From Bacteroidota bacterium (GTDB taxonomy: Bacteria > Bacteroidota > Bacteroidia > Chitinophagales > Chitinophagaceae), in NCBI GenBank assembly GCA_018267705.1, contig JAFDXX010000001.1, positions 124,001 to 188,000 on the forward strand: a DNA stretch of 64,000 bases, read 5' to 3'. Position 1 is the stretch's first letter. Every line of letters starts with the position of its first letter. The position numbers and the translations under genes were made by a program. Below, piece after piece: positions 52,565 through 61,531 of the stretch. The notes below the pieces were generated by a model. The model did not search any database. It was given only the letters and a program-made list of their open reading frames with translations, and was not told where the DNA came from.

Positions 52565-55024
52565 ATGAGAAAATTAGCAATAATTATTTTTTTATTTTTT
52601 CCTTTATTTATTTTTTCACAAAAGGCAACTGTAAAAAATTCAGGAACAGTTGTTGGAAATGTGTTAGATGAAAAGGGCAAACCCGTTGGTGATGCTTCGG
52701 TAATTCTTTCATTAAAAAATGATTCTCTTTTAAAATTTACATGCATTACTAATAATGTGGGCTTATTTGATTTTGCTAAACTTCCTTATGGTTATTATAA
52801 ACTTACTGTAAAGGCTATTAATTATGCCCAATATAGTATTGATAGTATTTACTTGCGTGAAGAAAGAAACGATTTTGTATTGGGAGATATTACGCTAAAA
52901 AATGCTGCCAATAATTTGAATGAAGTAATTGTATATGCCGAAAAACCACTCATAGAAAATAAAGACGATAAAATTATTTATAATGTTGGAGAGAGCCCTT
53001 TGGCCAATGGTGCCAGCACTTTTGAGATGATGAAGAATATGCCCTTAATTGATGTTGATCCCGATGGAACAATAAAATTAGCTGGTAAAGAACCTTTGGT
53101 TTTAATGGATGAAAAACCAACCAATGTAAGCGGACAAAATTTGCAAGATTTATTAGAGAGCCTTCCTGCCAATGTAGTTGAAAAGGTTGAGATAATGCAA
53201 AATCCTCCGCCTGAATATGCAACTTATTCGGGTGGCGTAATAAATATTGTAACTAAAAAAGGAAGAATAGGAACTTATAAAAAAATTACTGCAAGTGCAG
53301 GAACACGTGGTGAAGCAAGCGGTAATGCAAGTTATAGTTACCGCAGTTCTAAATTTAATTTAAGTAGTTATATTGGTTATGGTGTGGCCAAAACAATAGG
53401 CAACTCTTATGCTTATAGACAAAATTTTTATGTAGATACTATTCATCATATAGATTCTACCAATTATTTTAAAACCAATGCTGCTTCGCAAAGTATTAAT
53501 CATCGGCCAGGCGGACGTGTACAGGCAGATTATGAATTTAATAAAAACAATAATGTAAGTTTAGTTTACCAGAGTTATTATAATTTTTTCTCAAATAGTG
53601 GAAATGTTTTGTATCAAAATTTAGATAGTAATAAAAATATATATAAAGCAAGCACAAGGCAAAATGCAAATAATGGAACAGGTTACAGCCACAGTTTTTC
53701 AGGTTCTTATTTATGGAAAGGGAAGAAGCCGGTTGATAGATTGCAATTAATAACAAGTTATAGTTTAGGCAAGAATGATAATTTGAGAGATTTTTATCAA
53801 CAATACTTATTGGCCGATTTTCTTCCTACAGGAATTGATTCTACACAAAATCAATACACAGATAATTACTCTCATTCGTTTTATGCTCGGGCAGATTATA
53901 ATAAACATTTGAATGATACTTCCAGTTTAATTTTTACAGGAGGCTCAACTATTTCAGCCAATAGTTATCACAACGTATTAAATACTTCTTATTTAAGAAA
54001 ATCTGATTCAATTTTTATTATTAATAATTTATTAAGTAACGATTTTTATTTTCGTCAAACCATTTTTACCATTCGCGGTGGTTTAATTTGGATACTGCCA
54101 AAAGATATTAGGTTAATTAGTAATGTACAAGCAGAATATACACGTACTGCATTTCAATTTATAAAAGGAAATGCAAATAATACTACGAATAGTTATTGGA
54201 GAATATTACCAAGTATTACTATTAGAAAACAATTTAATAAACAGCTTAGTAGTACATTGGTTTTTAGAGAGTCTATAAGAAGACCTGGAATTGTAGAACT
54301 TAATCCCAGTATAGATTACAGTGATCCTTACAACTTGCGTTTTGGCAACCCTTATATTGATCCTGCCTTAACTGATAATTATGATGGAAGTATTTCATAC
54401 AATCAAAATAAATTTAATGTAGGTTTCTCTTTAGGTTACGGAAAAATTAAAGAAGTATTTAGTTCTATCCGCACATTAATTGATAGTGGTAAAACACAAA
54501 CTACCTATCAAAATATTTCTAATCAAGAAGAATATCATACTAATGCATGGATGGGCATTTCAGTTAATAAAAAAATAAGACTGAATATTAGTGGTGGAGT
54601 AAATTATAATAGTTATAGCAGTAAAGTAAAACTGTTGTATAAATATGTTAATGGAGGTTCTTATTATACAGCATTAAGCATGATGTATTCTCCTGATAAT
54701 TTAACGGTTGCACAATTTAATACGCGATATAGCAGCTATGCAAACCCGCAAGGAAGAACAAGAAGTAATATAAATATGACAATAGGTGTACAACGAAAAT
54801 TTTTTAAAAAACAATTAATTGTAGGTATTACTGCAATTGATCCATTCGGATTGTTGAAATATACAGGTTATACCGTTGCTCCTAATTTTATTATTGATAG
54901 TTACAGCAGCACCAATACACAAAACTTCAGACTTACTGTTAGTTATCAAATTAGTACTTCAAAAATGAAAAGCAATTTAAGCAACAAGCAAAAGCAAGAT
55001 GCAATTAATAAAGCTTCAAATTAA
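52565..55024 (+). CDS. TonB-dependent receptor-like outer-membrane beta-barrel protein
   Basis: 819 residues from MRKLAIIIFLFFPLFIFSQ, a clear signal peptide; the ATG at 52511 would add 18 residues before it and is less likely. An N-terminal carboxypeptidase-regulatory-like domain (GNVLDEKGKPVGDASVILS, about 25-110) is followed by a plug domain (NEVIVYAEKPLIENKDDKIIYNV) and a long barrel ending near residue 800. The family is the outer membrane beta-barrel family common in Bacteroidota. Ligand unknown. A hairpin terminator follows the stop codon. Confidence 0.88.
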   Translation: MRKLAIIIFLFFPLFIFSQKATVKNSGTVVGNVLDEKGKPVGDASVILSLKNDSLLKFTCITNNVGLFDFAKLPYGYYKLTVKAINYAQYSIDSIYLREERNDFVLGDITLKNAANNLNEVIVYAEKPLIENKDDKIIYNVGESPLANGASTFEMMKNMPLIDVDPDGTIKLAGKEPLVLMDEKPTNVSGQNLQDLLESLPANVVEKVEIMQNPPPEYATYSGGVINIVTKKGRIGTYKKITASAGTRGEASGNASYSYRSSKFNLSSYIGYGVAKTIGNSYAYRQNFYVDTIHHIDSTNYFKTNAASQSINHRPGGRVQADYEFNKNNNVSLVYQSYYNFFSNSGNVLYQNLDSNKNIYKASTRQNANNGTGYSHSFSGSYLWKGKKPVDRLQLITSYSLGKNDNLRDFYQQYLLADFLPTGIDSTQNQYTDNYSHSFYARADYNKHLNDTSSLIFTGGSTISANSYHNVLNTSYLRKSDSIFIINNLLSNDFYFRQTIFTIRGGLIWILPKDIRLISNVQAEYTRTAFQFIKGNANNTTNSYWRILPSITIRKQFNKQLSSTLVFRESIRRPGIVELNPSIDYSDPYNLRFGNPYIDPALTDNYDGSISYNQNKFNVGFSLGYGKIKEVFSSIRTLIDSGKTQTTYQNISNQEEYHTNAWMGISVNKKIRLNISGGVNYNSYSSKVKLLYKYVNGGSYYTALSMMYSPDNLTVAQFNTRYSSYANPQGRTRSNINMTIGVQRKFFKKQLIVGITAIDPFGLLKYTGYTVAPNFIIDSYSSTNTQNFRLTVSYQISTSKMKSNLSNKQKQDAINKASN

Positions 55025-55046
55025 TTTTACTTTTTCTTTTGAAGAA

Positions 55047-55078
55047 TTGATATTATGATGAATATCAGTTTTTTTTAT
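55047..55078 (+). terminator. Intrinsic terminator after the TonB-type receptor gene
   Basis: TGATATT (55048-55054) pairs with AATATCA (55061-55067), extended by a T-G pair, with a six-base loop and a run of eight T. Confidence 0.75.
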
Positions 55079-55115
55079 GATTCTTATACAAGATAGGGCG
55101 ATTTAGGTGCTTAAT

Positions 55116-55139
55116 ATTAAAGATAATTTTATCCTTAAT
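55116..55139. promoter_or_regulatory. Imperfect 24-bp palindrome, candidate operator of the nitrite-respiration operon
   Basis: ATTAAAGATAAT pairs with TTTATCCTTAAT at 10 of 12 positions. It covers the expected -33 region of the promoter whose -7 box is at 55152-55159. An Rrf2/NsrR-like regulator is encoded at the end of the same gene group, so autoregulation through this site is a reasonable guess. Confidence 0.45.
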
Positions 55140-55151
55140 TTTTCTACATTA

Positions 55152-55159
55152 TACTTTTG
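55152..55159 (+). promoter_or_regulatory. -7 promoter element of the nitrite-respiration operon
   Basis: TACTTTTG matches TAnnTTTG exactly. An ATG at 55157 lies inside the element and so cannot be the start of the porin gene. No good -33 box exists, as expected for a regulator-dependent promoter. Confidence 0.6.
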
Positions 55160-55183
55160 CATCTCAAATTAAATATGCCTATC

Positions 55184-56530
55184 ATGAAAATTTTTCTGAA
55201 CGCTCCTAAAAAAATATTTTTTGGAATATCATTTCTAATAACACTGAATCTTTCTGCACAAAAATCTTCAGAAGAAGAAAATAAAATTTCTGTTTCAGCA
55301 CAAATGAGAATGCGTGCCGAATTTAGAGATGGCACTTTTCAACCATTACCTGCAAACGAAAATGCTGCGGCACTTGTAAGCCAGCGAACTAGATTTTCAT
55401 TGAATTATCAATACAAAAAATTACTGTCTCTCCAAGTTTCTCCTCAAAGCATTACTGTTTGGGGGCAAGATGCGTTAACACAAGCTGCTACCACAAAAAA
55501 TAGTATGGCATTTTTTGAAGCATGGGTTAAATTAAATCTCAGTGCTTCAAGCGACTTACAAATTGGTCGTCAGGTTATTTCATTAGATGATGAACGTTTT
55601 TTTGGAGAATTAGATTGGGTACAAGGTGCAAGAGCACATGATGCAATTGCTTTTCATTTACAAAAAGAAAAATTTATTTTAAAATCTTACATTGCTTATA
55701 ACCAAAACTATAGAGAATTATATAGTAATAATTTAAATAATGTATCAGGAACATTGTTTACTTCAAAAGATGCAGCACAATATAAATGGATGCAAACTGT
55801 TTGGGGTAAATATAATTTCAACAAAAAAAATTCAGTAAGTATTTTAGTAAGCAATATTGGATTTCAAAATGCTTTAAATGCACTTGATTCTGCAAAAAAT
55901 TATTTTACACAAACCTTAGCAGTCAATTTCTTTCATGTATCAGAACAATGGAAATATAATTTTTCGGCTTATTATCAATTAGGGAAAAATGCACAAGGCA
56001 AACAAACCAATGCCTATTTAGTTGCTTTTGCTGCCGATAAAAAAATAAATACTAATTGGAATATTGGTTTAGGAACTGATATTGTAAGCGGTAATGATGT
56101 AGGTGTAACACTTAGCAATAACAATAAAGCATTTATTCCTTATTTCGGTACAAACCATAAATTCTATGGAAGTATGGATTACTTTTATGTAGGAAATGGC
56201 CAAAAAAGTTCAGGGCTGGTAGATATTTATTTTAAATCGGGATATAAACCAAACAATAAGTTGGCATTAAATTTTGCGGCACATCAATTTATATCGCCTA
56301 ATACAATGTTTGATGGAACTAAAAATTTGAGTAGTAATTTAGGAGAAGAGTTAGATGTTGATTTTAGTTATTCCATACATAAATATGCTAAATTAGTAGG
56401 AGGGTATTCAATATATTCAACCACTTCAGCACTAAACTTTTTAAAGAGCGTTAACCCTGCTCATTCAATTCAAAATTGGCTTTGGTTAAGTATAAACATT
56501 ACACCAAACATATTTAATTTAAAATATTAA
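55184..56530 (+). CDS. Outer-membrane porin of the alginate-export family
   Basis: 448 residues from MKIFLNAPKKIFFG, a signal peptide ending near LSAQ; ATG 55175 is an alternative three codons upstream. The rest is a beta barrel with MRMRAEFRDGTFQPL and [22 protein letters not shown], the start pattern of the alginate_exp family. LQIGRQVISLDDERFFGELDWVQGARAHDA is also diagnostic. Homologous porins are often beside denitrification genes. Here it would admit nitrite or other small solutes to the periplasm, an inference from context. nirK follows 30 bases later. Confidence 0.85.
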   Translation: MKIFLNAPKKIFFGISFLITLNLSAQKSSEEENKISVSAQMRMRAEFRDGTFQPLPANENAAALVSQRTRFSLNYQYKKLLSLQVSPQSITVWGQDALTQAATTKNSMAFFEAWVKLNLSASSDLQIGRQVISLDDERFFGELDWVQGARAHDAIAFHLQKEKFILKSYIAYNQNYRELYSNNLNNVSGTLFTSKDAAQYKWMQTVWGKYNFNKKNSVSILVSNIGFQNALNALDSAKNYFTQTLAVNFFHVSEQWKYNFSAYYQLGKNAQGKQTNAYLVAFAADKKINTNWNIGLGTDIVSGNDVGVTLSNNNKAFIPYFGTNHKFYGSMDYFYVGNGQKSSGLVDIYFKSGYKPNNKLALNFAAHQFISPNTMFDGTKNLSSNLGEELDVDFSYSIHKYAKLVGGYSIYSTTSALNFLKSVNPAHSIQNWLWLSINITPNIFNLKY

Positions 56531-56560
56531 TTAATTATTTATTTAATAAAACAATAGATC

Positions 56561-57595
56561 ATGTCAAACAAACTAATCATTCCCTGCCTTATAGTGGCAC
56601 TTGTTTTTGGAGCTTGCACAAACAATTCCGATTCTTCTCAAAATTCTTCTAAACAGTCTGCGGCAGATATGGTTGCAGAAGGTAAACCTGAAGTTGCAGA
56701 AATTACGGCTGCACCAAAAGTTCCGGCACCTATTGGTAATCGCCCTCCCAAAAAGTTAATTGTAAATTTAGAAACAACAGAAATTGAAGCAGTTATTGCT
56801 GATTCATTAAAATATACTTTTTGGACATTTAACAACACTGTTCCCGGTAGTTTTATTCGTGTAAGAGAAGGTGATGAAGTTGAATTGCATTTAAAAAATG
56901 CAGCCAATAGTGTAATGCCTCATGATATAGATTTACATGCAGTAAATGGCCCTGGCGGTGGTGCTGCAGCTACTTTTACTGCTCCCGGAAAAGAATCTGT
57001 TTTTACTTTTAAAGCAATTAACCCGGGTTTATATGTTTACCACTGTGCTGCTGCACCTGTACCTATGCACATTGCAAATGGTATGTATGGTTTAATTTTA
57101 GTAGAACCTGCAGGTGGTTTAAAGAAAGTAGATAGAGAATATTATATTATGCAAGGCGAGTTTTATACCAAAACAAAATCTGCCGGTTTATTAGAATTTA
57201 ATAATGATAAAGGCAATGCCGAAAACCCTGATTATGTTTTGTTTAATGGTAAAAAAGGTTCGTTGCTTGGAGCAAATACTTTAGAGGCAAAAGTGGGAGA
57301 AACTATTCGTTTATTTATTGGTAATGGAGGTCCTAACTTAACTTCTTCCTTCCATGTAATTGGTGAAATTTTTGATAATGTATATGTTGAAGGAGGTACT
57401 ACCGTAAATCATAATGTACAAACAACCGTTATACCTGCAGGTGGTTCTGCAATTGTAGAATTTAAAGTAAATGTACCGGGAGAATATGTTCTGGTAGATC
57501 ACTCAATATTCCGTGCATTTAATAAAGGTGCTATAGGTAAAATAAAAGTAACCGGAGATGCAAACCCTAAACTGTACAAACAAGGCGGATTCTAG
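56561..57595 (+). CDS. nirK: Copper-containing nitrite reductase NirK (class II), lipoprotein
   Basis: 344 residues, reducing nitrite to nitric oxide. The type 1 copper ligands are His121, Cys162, His170 and Met175 ([10 protein letters not shown] and [18 protein letters not shown]). The type 2 ligands are His126, His161 and His314 (VDHSIFRAF). Catalytic Asp124 and His265 are present. The short Cys-His loop ([10 protein letters not shown]) marks class II NirK. The N-terminus [11 protein letters not shown] is a lipobox with Cys19, so the enzyme should be membrane anchored in the periplasm. It is part of the five-gene group from 55184 to 59520. Confidence 0.96.
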   Translation: MSNKLIIPCLIVALVFGACTNNSDSSQNSSKQSAADMVAEGKPEVAEITAAPKVPAPIGNRPPKKLIVNLETTEIEAVIADSLKYTFWTFNNTVPGSFIRVREGDEVELHLKNAANSVMPHDIDLHAVNGPGGGAAATFTAPGKESVFTFKAINPGLYVYHCAAAPVPMHIANGMYGLILVEPAGGLKKVDREYYIMQGEFYTKTKSAGLLEFNNDKGNAENPDYVLFNGKKGSLLGANTLEAKVGETIRLFIGNGGPNLTSSFHVIGEIFDNVYVEGGTTVNHNVQTTVIPAGGSAIVEFKVNVPGEYVLVDHSIFRAFNKGAIGKIKVTGDANPKLYKQGGF

Positions 57596-57614
57596 TTTTT
57601 ATAGTCACTTTAAA

Positions 57615-58472
57615 ATGAAAATAAGCTACCTGCTTAATGCAGCTATATTAATTATTTTTTGTTGTGCCTCCTCCTCTTGTAAAAGGCAGGAGGAGGTATT
57701 AACTTCTTTGCAAAAGGAAGATACACAAATTGCTACTTCTGCTTTTGCAACCAATGTAAAAATGCAAGAAATAAAAGGCGGTTATTATAAACCATTTTAT
57801 AGTTCTGATAGTGATGCACTGATTAAAGTAGAACCTTTTTTAATGGATGAAAGACCGGTTACCAATGCAGAATTTTTAGCATTTGTAAAAGCAAATCCAC
57901 AATGGAAGCGTTCTGCAATAAAACGCATTTATGCCGATACAACTTATTTGCACAATTGGGTATCTGATACAGCATTGCCCAAAAATGCTTTGCCCAATGC
58001 TCCGGTAACTTATGTGTCTTGGTTTGCTGCAAAAGCTTATGCCACTGCTGTTGGTAAAAGATTACCAACTTTAGATGAATGGGAATTTGTTGCCATGGCC
58101 GATGAAACTTCTATCAATGCAAGAAATAAAAAAACATACTCAAACAATATATTAAACTTATATCTTATTAAAAATCGTCAATATAATGCTGTAAAATTAT
58201 CAACACCTAATTATTGGGGCATTTATAATATGTTTGATTTAGTGTGGGAATGGACGGATGATTTTAATTCTGTTTTAATAAATGGAGAATCCAGATCAGG
58301 AGATTATAATGATAAAAATTTAGTTTGTGCCGGAAGTGCAACCAGTGCCACAGATGTTTTAAACTATGCAGCATTTATGCGTTATGGTTTTCGAAGCAGT
58401 TTAAAAGCAAATTATACCATAAGTAATTTGGGCTTTAGATGTGCTAATAGTATTTCAAATAAAACAAAATGA
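57615..58472 (+). CDS. nirV: Formylglycine-generating-enzyme-like protein (NirV-type)
   Basis: 285 residues from ATG 57615, 19 bases after the nirK stop. A lipoprotein-like signal (FCCASSSCKRQ) precedes an FGE-sulfatase fold domain: MQEIKGGYYKPFYSS, PFLMDERPVTNAEFLAFVKANPQW, APVTYVSWFAAKAYATAVGKRLPTLDEWEF, and NLGFRCANS at the end. NirV proteins of this fold accompany nirK in many denitrifiers; their reaction is not established. The stop overlaps the start of the SCO1-like gene by four bases. Confidence 0.85.
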   Translation: MKISYLLNAAILIIFCCASSSCKRQEEVLTSLQKEDTQIATSAFATNVKMQEIKGGYYKPFYSSDSDALIKVEPFLMDERPVTNAEFLAFVKANPQWKRSAIKRIYADTTYLHNWVSDTALPKNALPNAPVTYVSWFAAKAYATAVGKRLPTLDEWEFVAMADETSINARNKKTYSNNILNLYLIKNRQYNAVKLSTPNYWGIYNMFDLVWEWTDDFNSVLINGESRSGDYNDKNLVCAGSATSATDVLNYAAFMRYGFRSSLKANYTISNLGFRCANSISNKTK

Positions 58473-59044
58473 AAAAAATATTTTTTTTACTTATATCAAG
58501 TATCTTGTTTTTTTCTTGTAAAGAAAAAACAATAAAAAAAGAATTACCTTCTAATTCTATTTTCTATTTAAAATCTGATTGGCAAAATCAAAATGGGCAA
58601 ACCATAAAGTTGAATGATTTGCGAGGAAAAACATTGGTAGTGGTAATGATATATACCAGTTGTAAAACTGCCTGCCCTTTATTAGTTGCCGATATGAAAA
58701 AAATAGAACAGCAAATTAAGCCTAACAATTTAAATAAAGTATCGTTAGTATTGGTTTCAATTGATCCTAAAACCGATACTCCCGAAAGATTAAAAGAATT
58801 TGCTAAAACCGGAAAGATGGATGCAGCACATTGGGTATTTTTGCGAAGCACAGAAGCAGCTACACAAGAATTTGCTAATGTACTTTCAATGAAATACAAA
58901 AAAATATCTCCAATAGAATTTTCACATTCAAATATTATTAGTGTGTTTAATCCAGATGGAGAATTAGTAAGTCAAGAACAAGGCACAAGCATAAACGTAG
59001 AAAAGGTTGCAAAAGAAGCAAATGAAATTGCAGAAGGCAGTTAA
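58469..59044 (+). CDS. SCO1/SenC-family copper chaperone
   Basis: 191 residues. Lipoprotein signal ILFFSC (Cys17). The thioredoxin-like domain has the copper-binding pair Cys65 and Cys69 in MIYTSCKTACPLLVADM, and a histidine further on in IEFSHSNIISVF. It overlaps nirV by ATGA. It probably delivers copper to NirK, or to a terminal oxidase; the first fits the neighbours better. Confidence 0.92.
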   Translation: MKKIFFLLISSILFFSCKEKTIKKELPSNSIFYLKSDWQNQNGQTIKLNDLRGKTLVVVMIYTSCKTACPLLVADMKKIEQQIKPNNLNKVSLVLVSIDPKTDTPERLKEFAKTGKMDAAHWVFLRSTEAATQEFANVLSMKYKKISPIEFSHSNIISVFNPDGELVSQEQGTSINVEKVAKEANEIAEGS

Positions 59045-59073
59045 GAATATTTTTAATCAATAAAATTTGAAGC

Positions 59074-59520
59074 ATGTTTTCAAAATCTACCGAATACGCA
59101 TTGCGGGCTACTATTTTTATTGCACGCAATAGTTCAGCAGATACTAAAGTAAGCATACAATCTATTGCAGAAGGGATAGGAGCCCCTAAGCCTTTTATAG
59201 CAAAAATTTTGCAACAACTTTCTAATAAACAAAACCAAGTTATTTCATCTACGCCGGGCCCATCGGGTGGTTTTTTTATTACCAAAGAAAAAAGAAGCAA
59301 GCCTATTTACATTGTTATTGAAGCTATGGGCGATAGTACAATTATAGAAAATTGTGTATTGGGATTGCCTAATTGTAGTGATGCAGCCCCTTGCTCTATG
59401 CATAAAGTTTATAAAAATATTAGAAAAGATTTGTTAAGCATGTTTAAAGATAGAACCATTGATGAAATAGCGAAGTCAAAAGATAGGTTAATACCTACCG
59501 ATTTTTCATGCAAAGAATAA
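59074..59520 (+). CDS. Rrf2-family transcriptional regulator (NsrR-like)
   Basis: 148 residues with a winged-helix DNA-binding domain (MFSKSTEYALRATIFIA..., TPGPSGGFFITKEK wing). It carries Cys94, Cys101 and Cys107 (spacing Cx6Cx5C), the iron-sulfur triad of NsrR/IscR-type sensors. Nitric oxide sensing is likely from the position at the end of the nirK group. It would control the operon, possibly through the palindrome at 55116. It is convergent with ribE. Confidence 0.92.
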   Translation: MFSKSTEYALRATIFIARNSSADTKVSIQSIAEGIGAPKPFIAKILQQLSNKQNQVISSTPGPSGGFFITKEKRSKPIYIVIEAMGDSTIIENCVLGLPNCSDAAPCSMHKVYKNIRKDLLSMFKDRTIDEIAKSKDRLIPTDFSCKE

Positions 59521-59543
59521 TAATAATTATTATGAAGGGGTTG

Positions 59544-60131
59544 TTATTTTAAATTATAAATTCTATTAATATATTTTCCTATCATATCAAATTCAATATT
59601 CACTATATAATTTGTTTCAATGTTTTTAATATTTGTATGTTCAAATGTGTAAGGTATAATGGCAACTTTAAAACTATTGTTAGTAACATTAAAACAGGTA
59701 AGACTTATTCCATTTACGGTTATAGATCCTTTCTCAATAATTAAAGAAGCAAATTTTTTATCAAACTCAAAAACAAATTCCCAACTTCCTTCAATTTGTT
59801 TTCTGTAAATACATTTTGCTGTTGTATCTACATGGCCCTGCACAATATGCCCATCAAGTCTGCCATTCAATTGCATACACCTTTCAATATTTACTAAATC
59901 ATTTCCTTTTAAACGGTTTAAATTAGTTTTTAATAAAGTTTCTTCAATGGCAGTAACGCAATATAAGTTGCCTTCAATTTTTTCAACTGTTAGGCAAACG
60001 CCGTTATGAGCAATACTTTGATCAATTTTTAATTCATTTATAATTGAAGAAGTGATCCAAAAGGTTTTGTTACCTCCTGTAGTTTCAATTTTTTTTATAA
60101 TCCCTAAAGTTTCAATAATGCCTGTAAACAT
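59544..60131 (-). CDS. ribE: Riboflavin synthase alpha chain
   Basis: 195 residues, two tandem lumazine-binding repeats: MFTGIIETLGIIKKI...HNGVCLTVEKI and LDGHIVQGHVDTTAKC...EKGSITVNGISLTC. It dismutates two 6,7-dimethyl-8-ribityllumazine molecules to riboflavin. Length and internal duplication are standard. It is divergent from rpsU; no FMN riboswitch is visible upstream. Confidence 0.96.
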   Translation of the reverse strand: MFTGIIETLGIIKKIETTGGNKTFWITSSIINELKIDQSIAHNGVCLTVEKIEGNLYCVTAIEETLLKTNLNRLKGNDLVNIERCMQLNGRLDGHIVQGHVDTTAKCIYRKQIEGSWEFVFEFDKKFASLIIEKGSITVNGISLTCFNVTNNSFKVAIIPYTFEHTNIKNIETNYIVNIEFDMIGKYINRIYNLK

Positions 60132-60171
60132 GGCTGCAATTTAATAGAAAGTATGTTGTTGAAATTTGATA

Positions 60172-60202
60172 TTTGGAAATTTGCTGCATACTATTATCTT
60201 TG
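60172..60202 (+). promoter_or_regulatory. Promoter of rpsU
   Basis: TTTG at 60172-60175, 19-base spacer, TATCTTTG at 60195-60202: an exact consensus match. The start of transcription would be near 60208, giving a leader of about 29 bases that contains the SD sequence. Confidence 0.8.
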
Positions 60203-60218
60203 CAGCCATTTATTCATC

Positions 60219-60227
60219 AAAGGAGGT
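60219..60227 (+). promoter_or_regulatory. Strong Shine-Dalgarno sequence of rpsU
   Basis: AAAGGAGGT, complementary to the 3' end of 16S rRNA, ends ten bases before the ATG at 60237. It is the only such strong SD I noticed in the window. In Flavobacterium johnsoniae rpsU keeps a strong SD that links its translation to ribosomes lacking bS21. Confidence 0.85.
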
Positions 60228-60236
60228 ATAATTATC

Positions 60237-60434
60237 ATGCTAATCATCGATTCAAAAGATTGCGAAAATATTGACAAGGCTTTAAAGAAGTACAAGAAAA
60301 AGTTTGAAAAAAGTAAAGTTCTTTTACAGTTAAGAGAGCGTCAAACTTTCACTAAACCTTCAGTAAAACGCCGCGGAGAGGTTTTAAAAGCAATCTACAA
60401 ACAGCAATTGGCAAGTGGAAAAATTGAAGGATAG
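60237..60434 (+). CDS. rpsU: 30S ribosomal protein bS21
   Basis: 65 residues, strongly basic: MLIIDSKDCENIDKALKKY...LRERQTFTKPSVKRR. The ATG at 60237 follows the SD; an earlier ATG at 60153 lies before the promoter and is excluded. bS21 sits near the anti-SD of 16S rRNA and in Bacteroidota helps hide it. The strong SD suggests autoregulation by bS21-free ribosomes (established in a related genus, inferred here). The terminator downstream reaches the start of the xer gene. Confidence 0.96.
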   Translation: MLIIDSKDCENIDKALKKYKKKFEKSKVLLQLRERQTFTKPSVKRRGEVLKAIYKQQLASGKIEG

Positions 60435-60461
60435 TTAATAATTATTCCCAATTAATATTTT

Positions 60462-60497
60462 AAGTAGCTCTATACATATCTTAGGGCTACTTTTTTT
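60462..60497 (+). terminator. Intrinsic terminator of rpsU, abutting the xer start codon
   Basis: AAGTAGC (60462-60468) pairs with GCTACTT (60486-60492) around a 17-base loop, followed by TTTTT up to the ATG at 60498. The T run forms the immediate leader of the xer gene. Confidence 0.7.
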
Positions 60498-61394
60498 ATG
60501 AATATAATTGAAACATATCCACAACTGCAAATTTTTTTAAACTACCTTAAGTTCGAAAAAAAATATTCAAAACATACATTAATATCCTACCAAACAGATT
60601 TAGAACAATTCTTTGTTTATTTAATTAGCCAATACGATGCTCCTTCAATTGAAAACATAAAACCCACATTAATAAGAAGTTGGTTAGGAGAGTTGAAAGA
60701 AGATGATTTGGTTGCAAAATCTATTAAACGCAAAATTTCAGCATTAAAATCGTTCTTTAAATATCAAGTAAAAATTGGAGTTGTTGCACAAACACCAATG
60801 GTAACAATAGTTTCACCTAAGTTAAATAAAAGGTTACCCTCTTTTATTGAAGAAACACAAATAGAAAATTTATTAAATAATAATTTTACTGATGATTGGA
60901 AAGGGAAAACAGAAAAACTAGTACTTCAATTATTTTATGCAACAGGTATGCGTTTAAGTGAATTGATTAATTTGAAAGAAAATCAAATAGATAAAGCAAA
61001 CCTGCACATTAAAGTAACCGGAAAAGGTAATAAAGAAAGAATCATTCCTGTTACACAAGCGTTGATTGGTTTACTTGAAAACCACATTACCGAAAAACGT
61101 AAAAATATTACTATTGATGTTGCAAATGTATTTGTAACAAACTCTGGCAGATTATTAAACCCTCGCAATGTTTATGCTTTTGTAAACAAAAGATTAAAAA
61201 ATATTTTAGTAGCACAAAAAAGCCCACATGTATTGCGGCATAGCTTTGCTACACACTTAATGAATAACGGAGCAGATTTGAACGCCGTAAAAGAGCTACT
61301 TGGGCACAGTAGTTTGGCAGCAACACAGGTTTACACACACAACTCAATTGAAAAGTTAAAAGAGGTTTTTAAAAAAGCCCATCCTAAGGCTTAA
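60498..61394 (+). CDS. Tyrosine recombinase XerC/XerD
   Basis: 298 residues, normal length for Xer. The N-terminal SAM-like core-binding domain (1-100) is followed by the catalytic domain with Arg152 (TGMRLSEL), Lys176 (VTGKGNKE), His244-Arg247 (SPHVLRHSFATHL), His270 (LLGHSSL) and nucleophile Tyr279 (TQVYTHNS). This is the chromosome-dimer resolution type, not a mobile-element integrase: no att-like repeats or cargo surround it. XerC or XerD cannot be distinguished. The start codon immediately follows the rpsU terminator. Confidence 0.93.
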   Translation: MNIIETYPQLQIFLNYLKFEKKYSKHTLISYQTDLEQFFVYLISQYDAPSIENIKPTLIRSWLGELKEDDLVAKSIKRKISALKSFFKYQVKIGVVAQTPMVTIVSPKLNKRLPSFIEETQIENLLNNNFTDDWKGKTEKLVLQLFYATGMRLSELINLKENQIDKANLHIKVTGKGNKERIIPVTQALIGLLENHITEKRKNITIDVANVFVTNSGRLLNPRNVYAFVNKRLKNILVAQKSPHVLRHSFATHLMNNGADLNAVKELLGHSSLAATQVYTHNSIEKLKEVFKKAHPKA

Positions 61395-61531
61395 AAAAGT
61401 GAAAAAAATATTTTTTTATTCTTCTTTTTCAATTAAAATAGTTTAAATTTATAGTGTCTTAAAATTAATAAAATTTAATACAAAGTTCTTTTACATATTT
61501 CTATTTTTTCACTTTTAAAAACGTGAGTTGT

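Noticed and set aside
55048..55067. TGATATT-N6-AATATCA considered as an operator of the nirK group
   Set aside because: It is followed by eight T and lies 24 bases after a stop codon, so a terminator explains it better; the operator candidate is the separate palindrome at 55116.
60498..61394. Tyrosine recombinase considered as a mobile-element integrase
   Set aside because: Length, motif order and housekeeping neighbours (rpsU, hpf) match chromosomal Xer; no att-like repeats or cargo genes are present.
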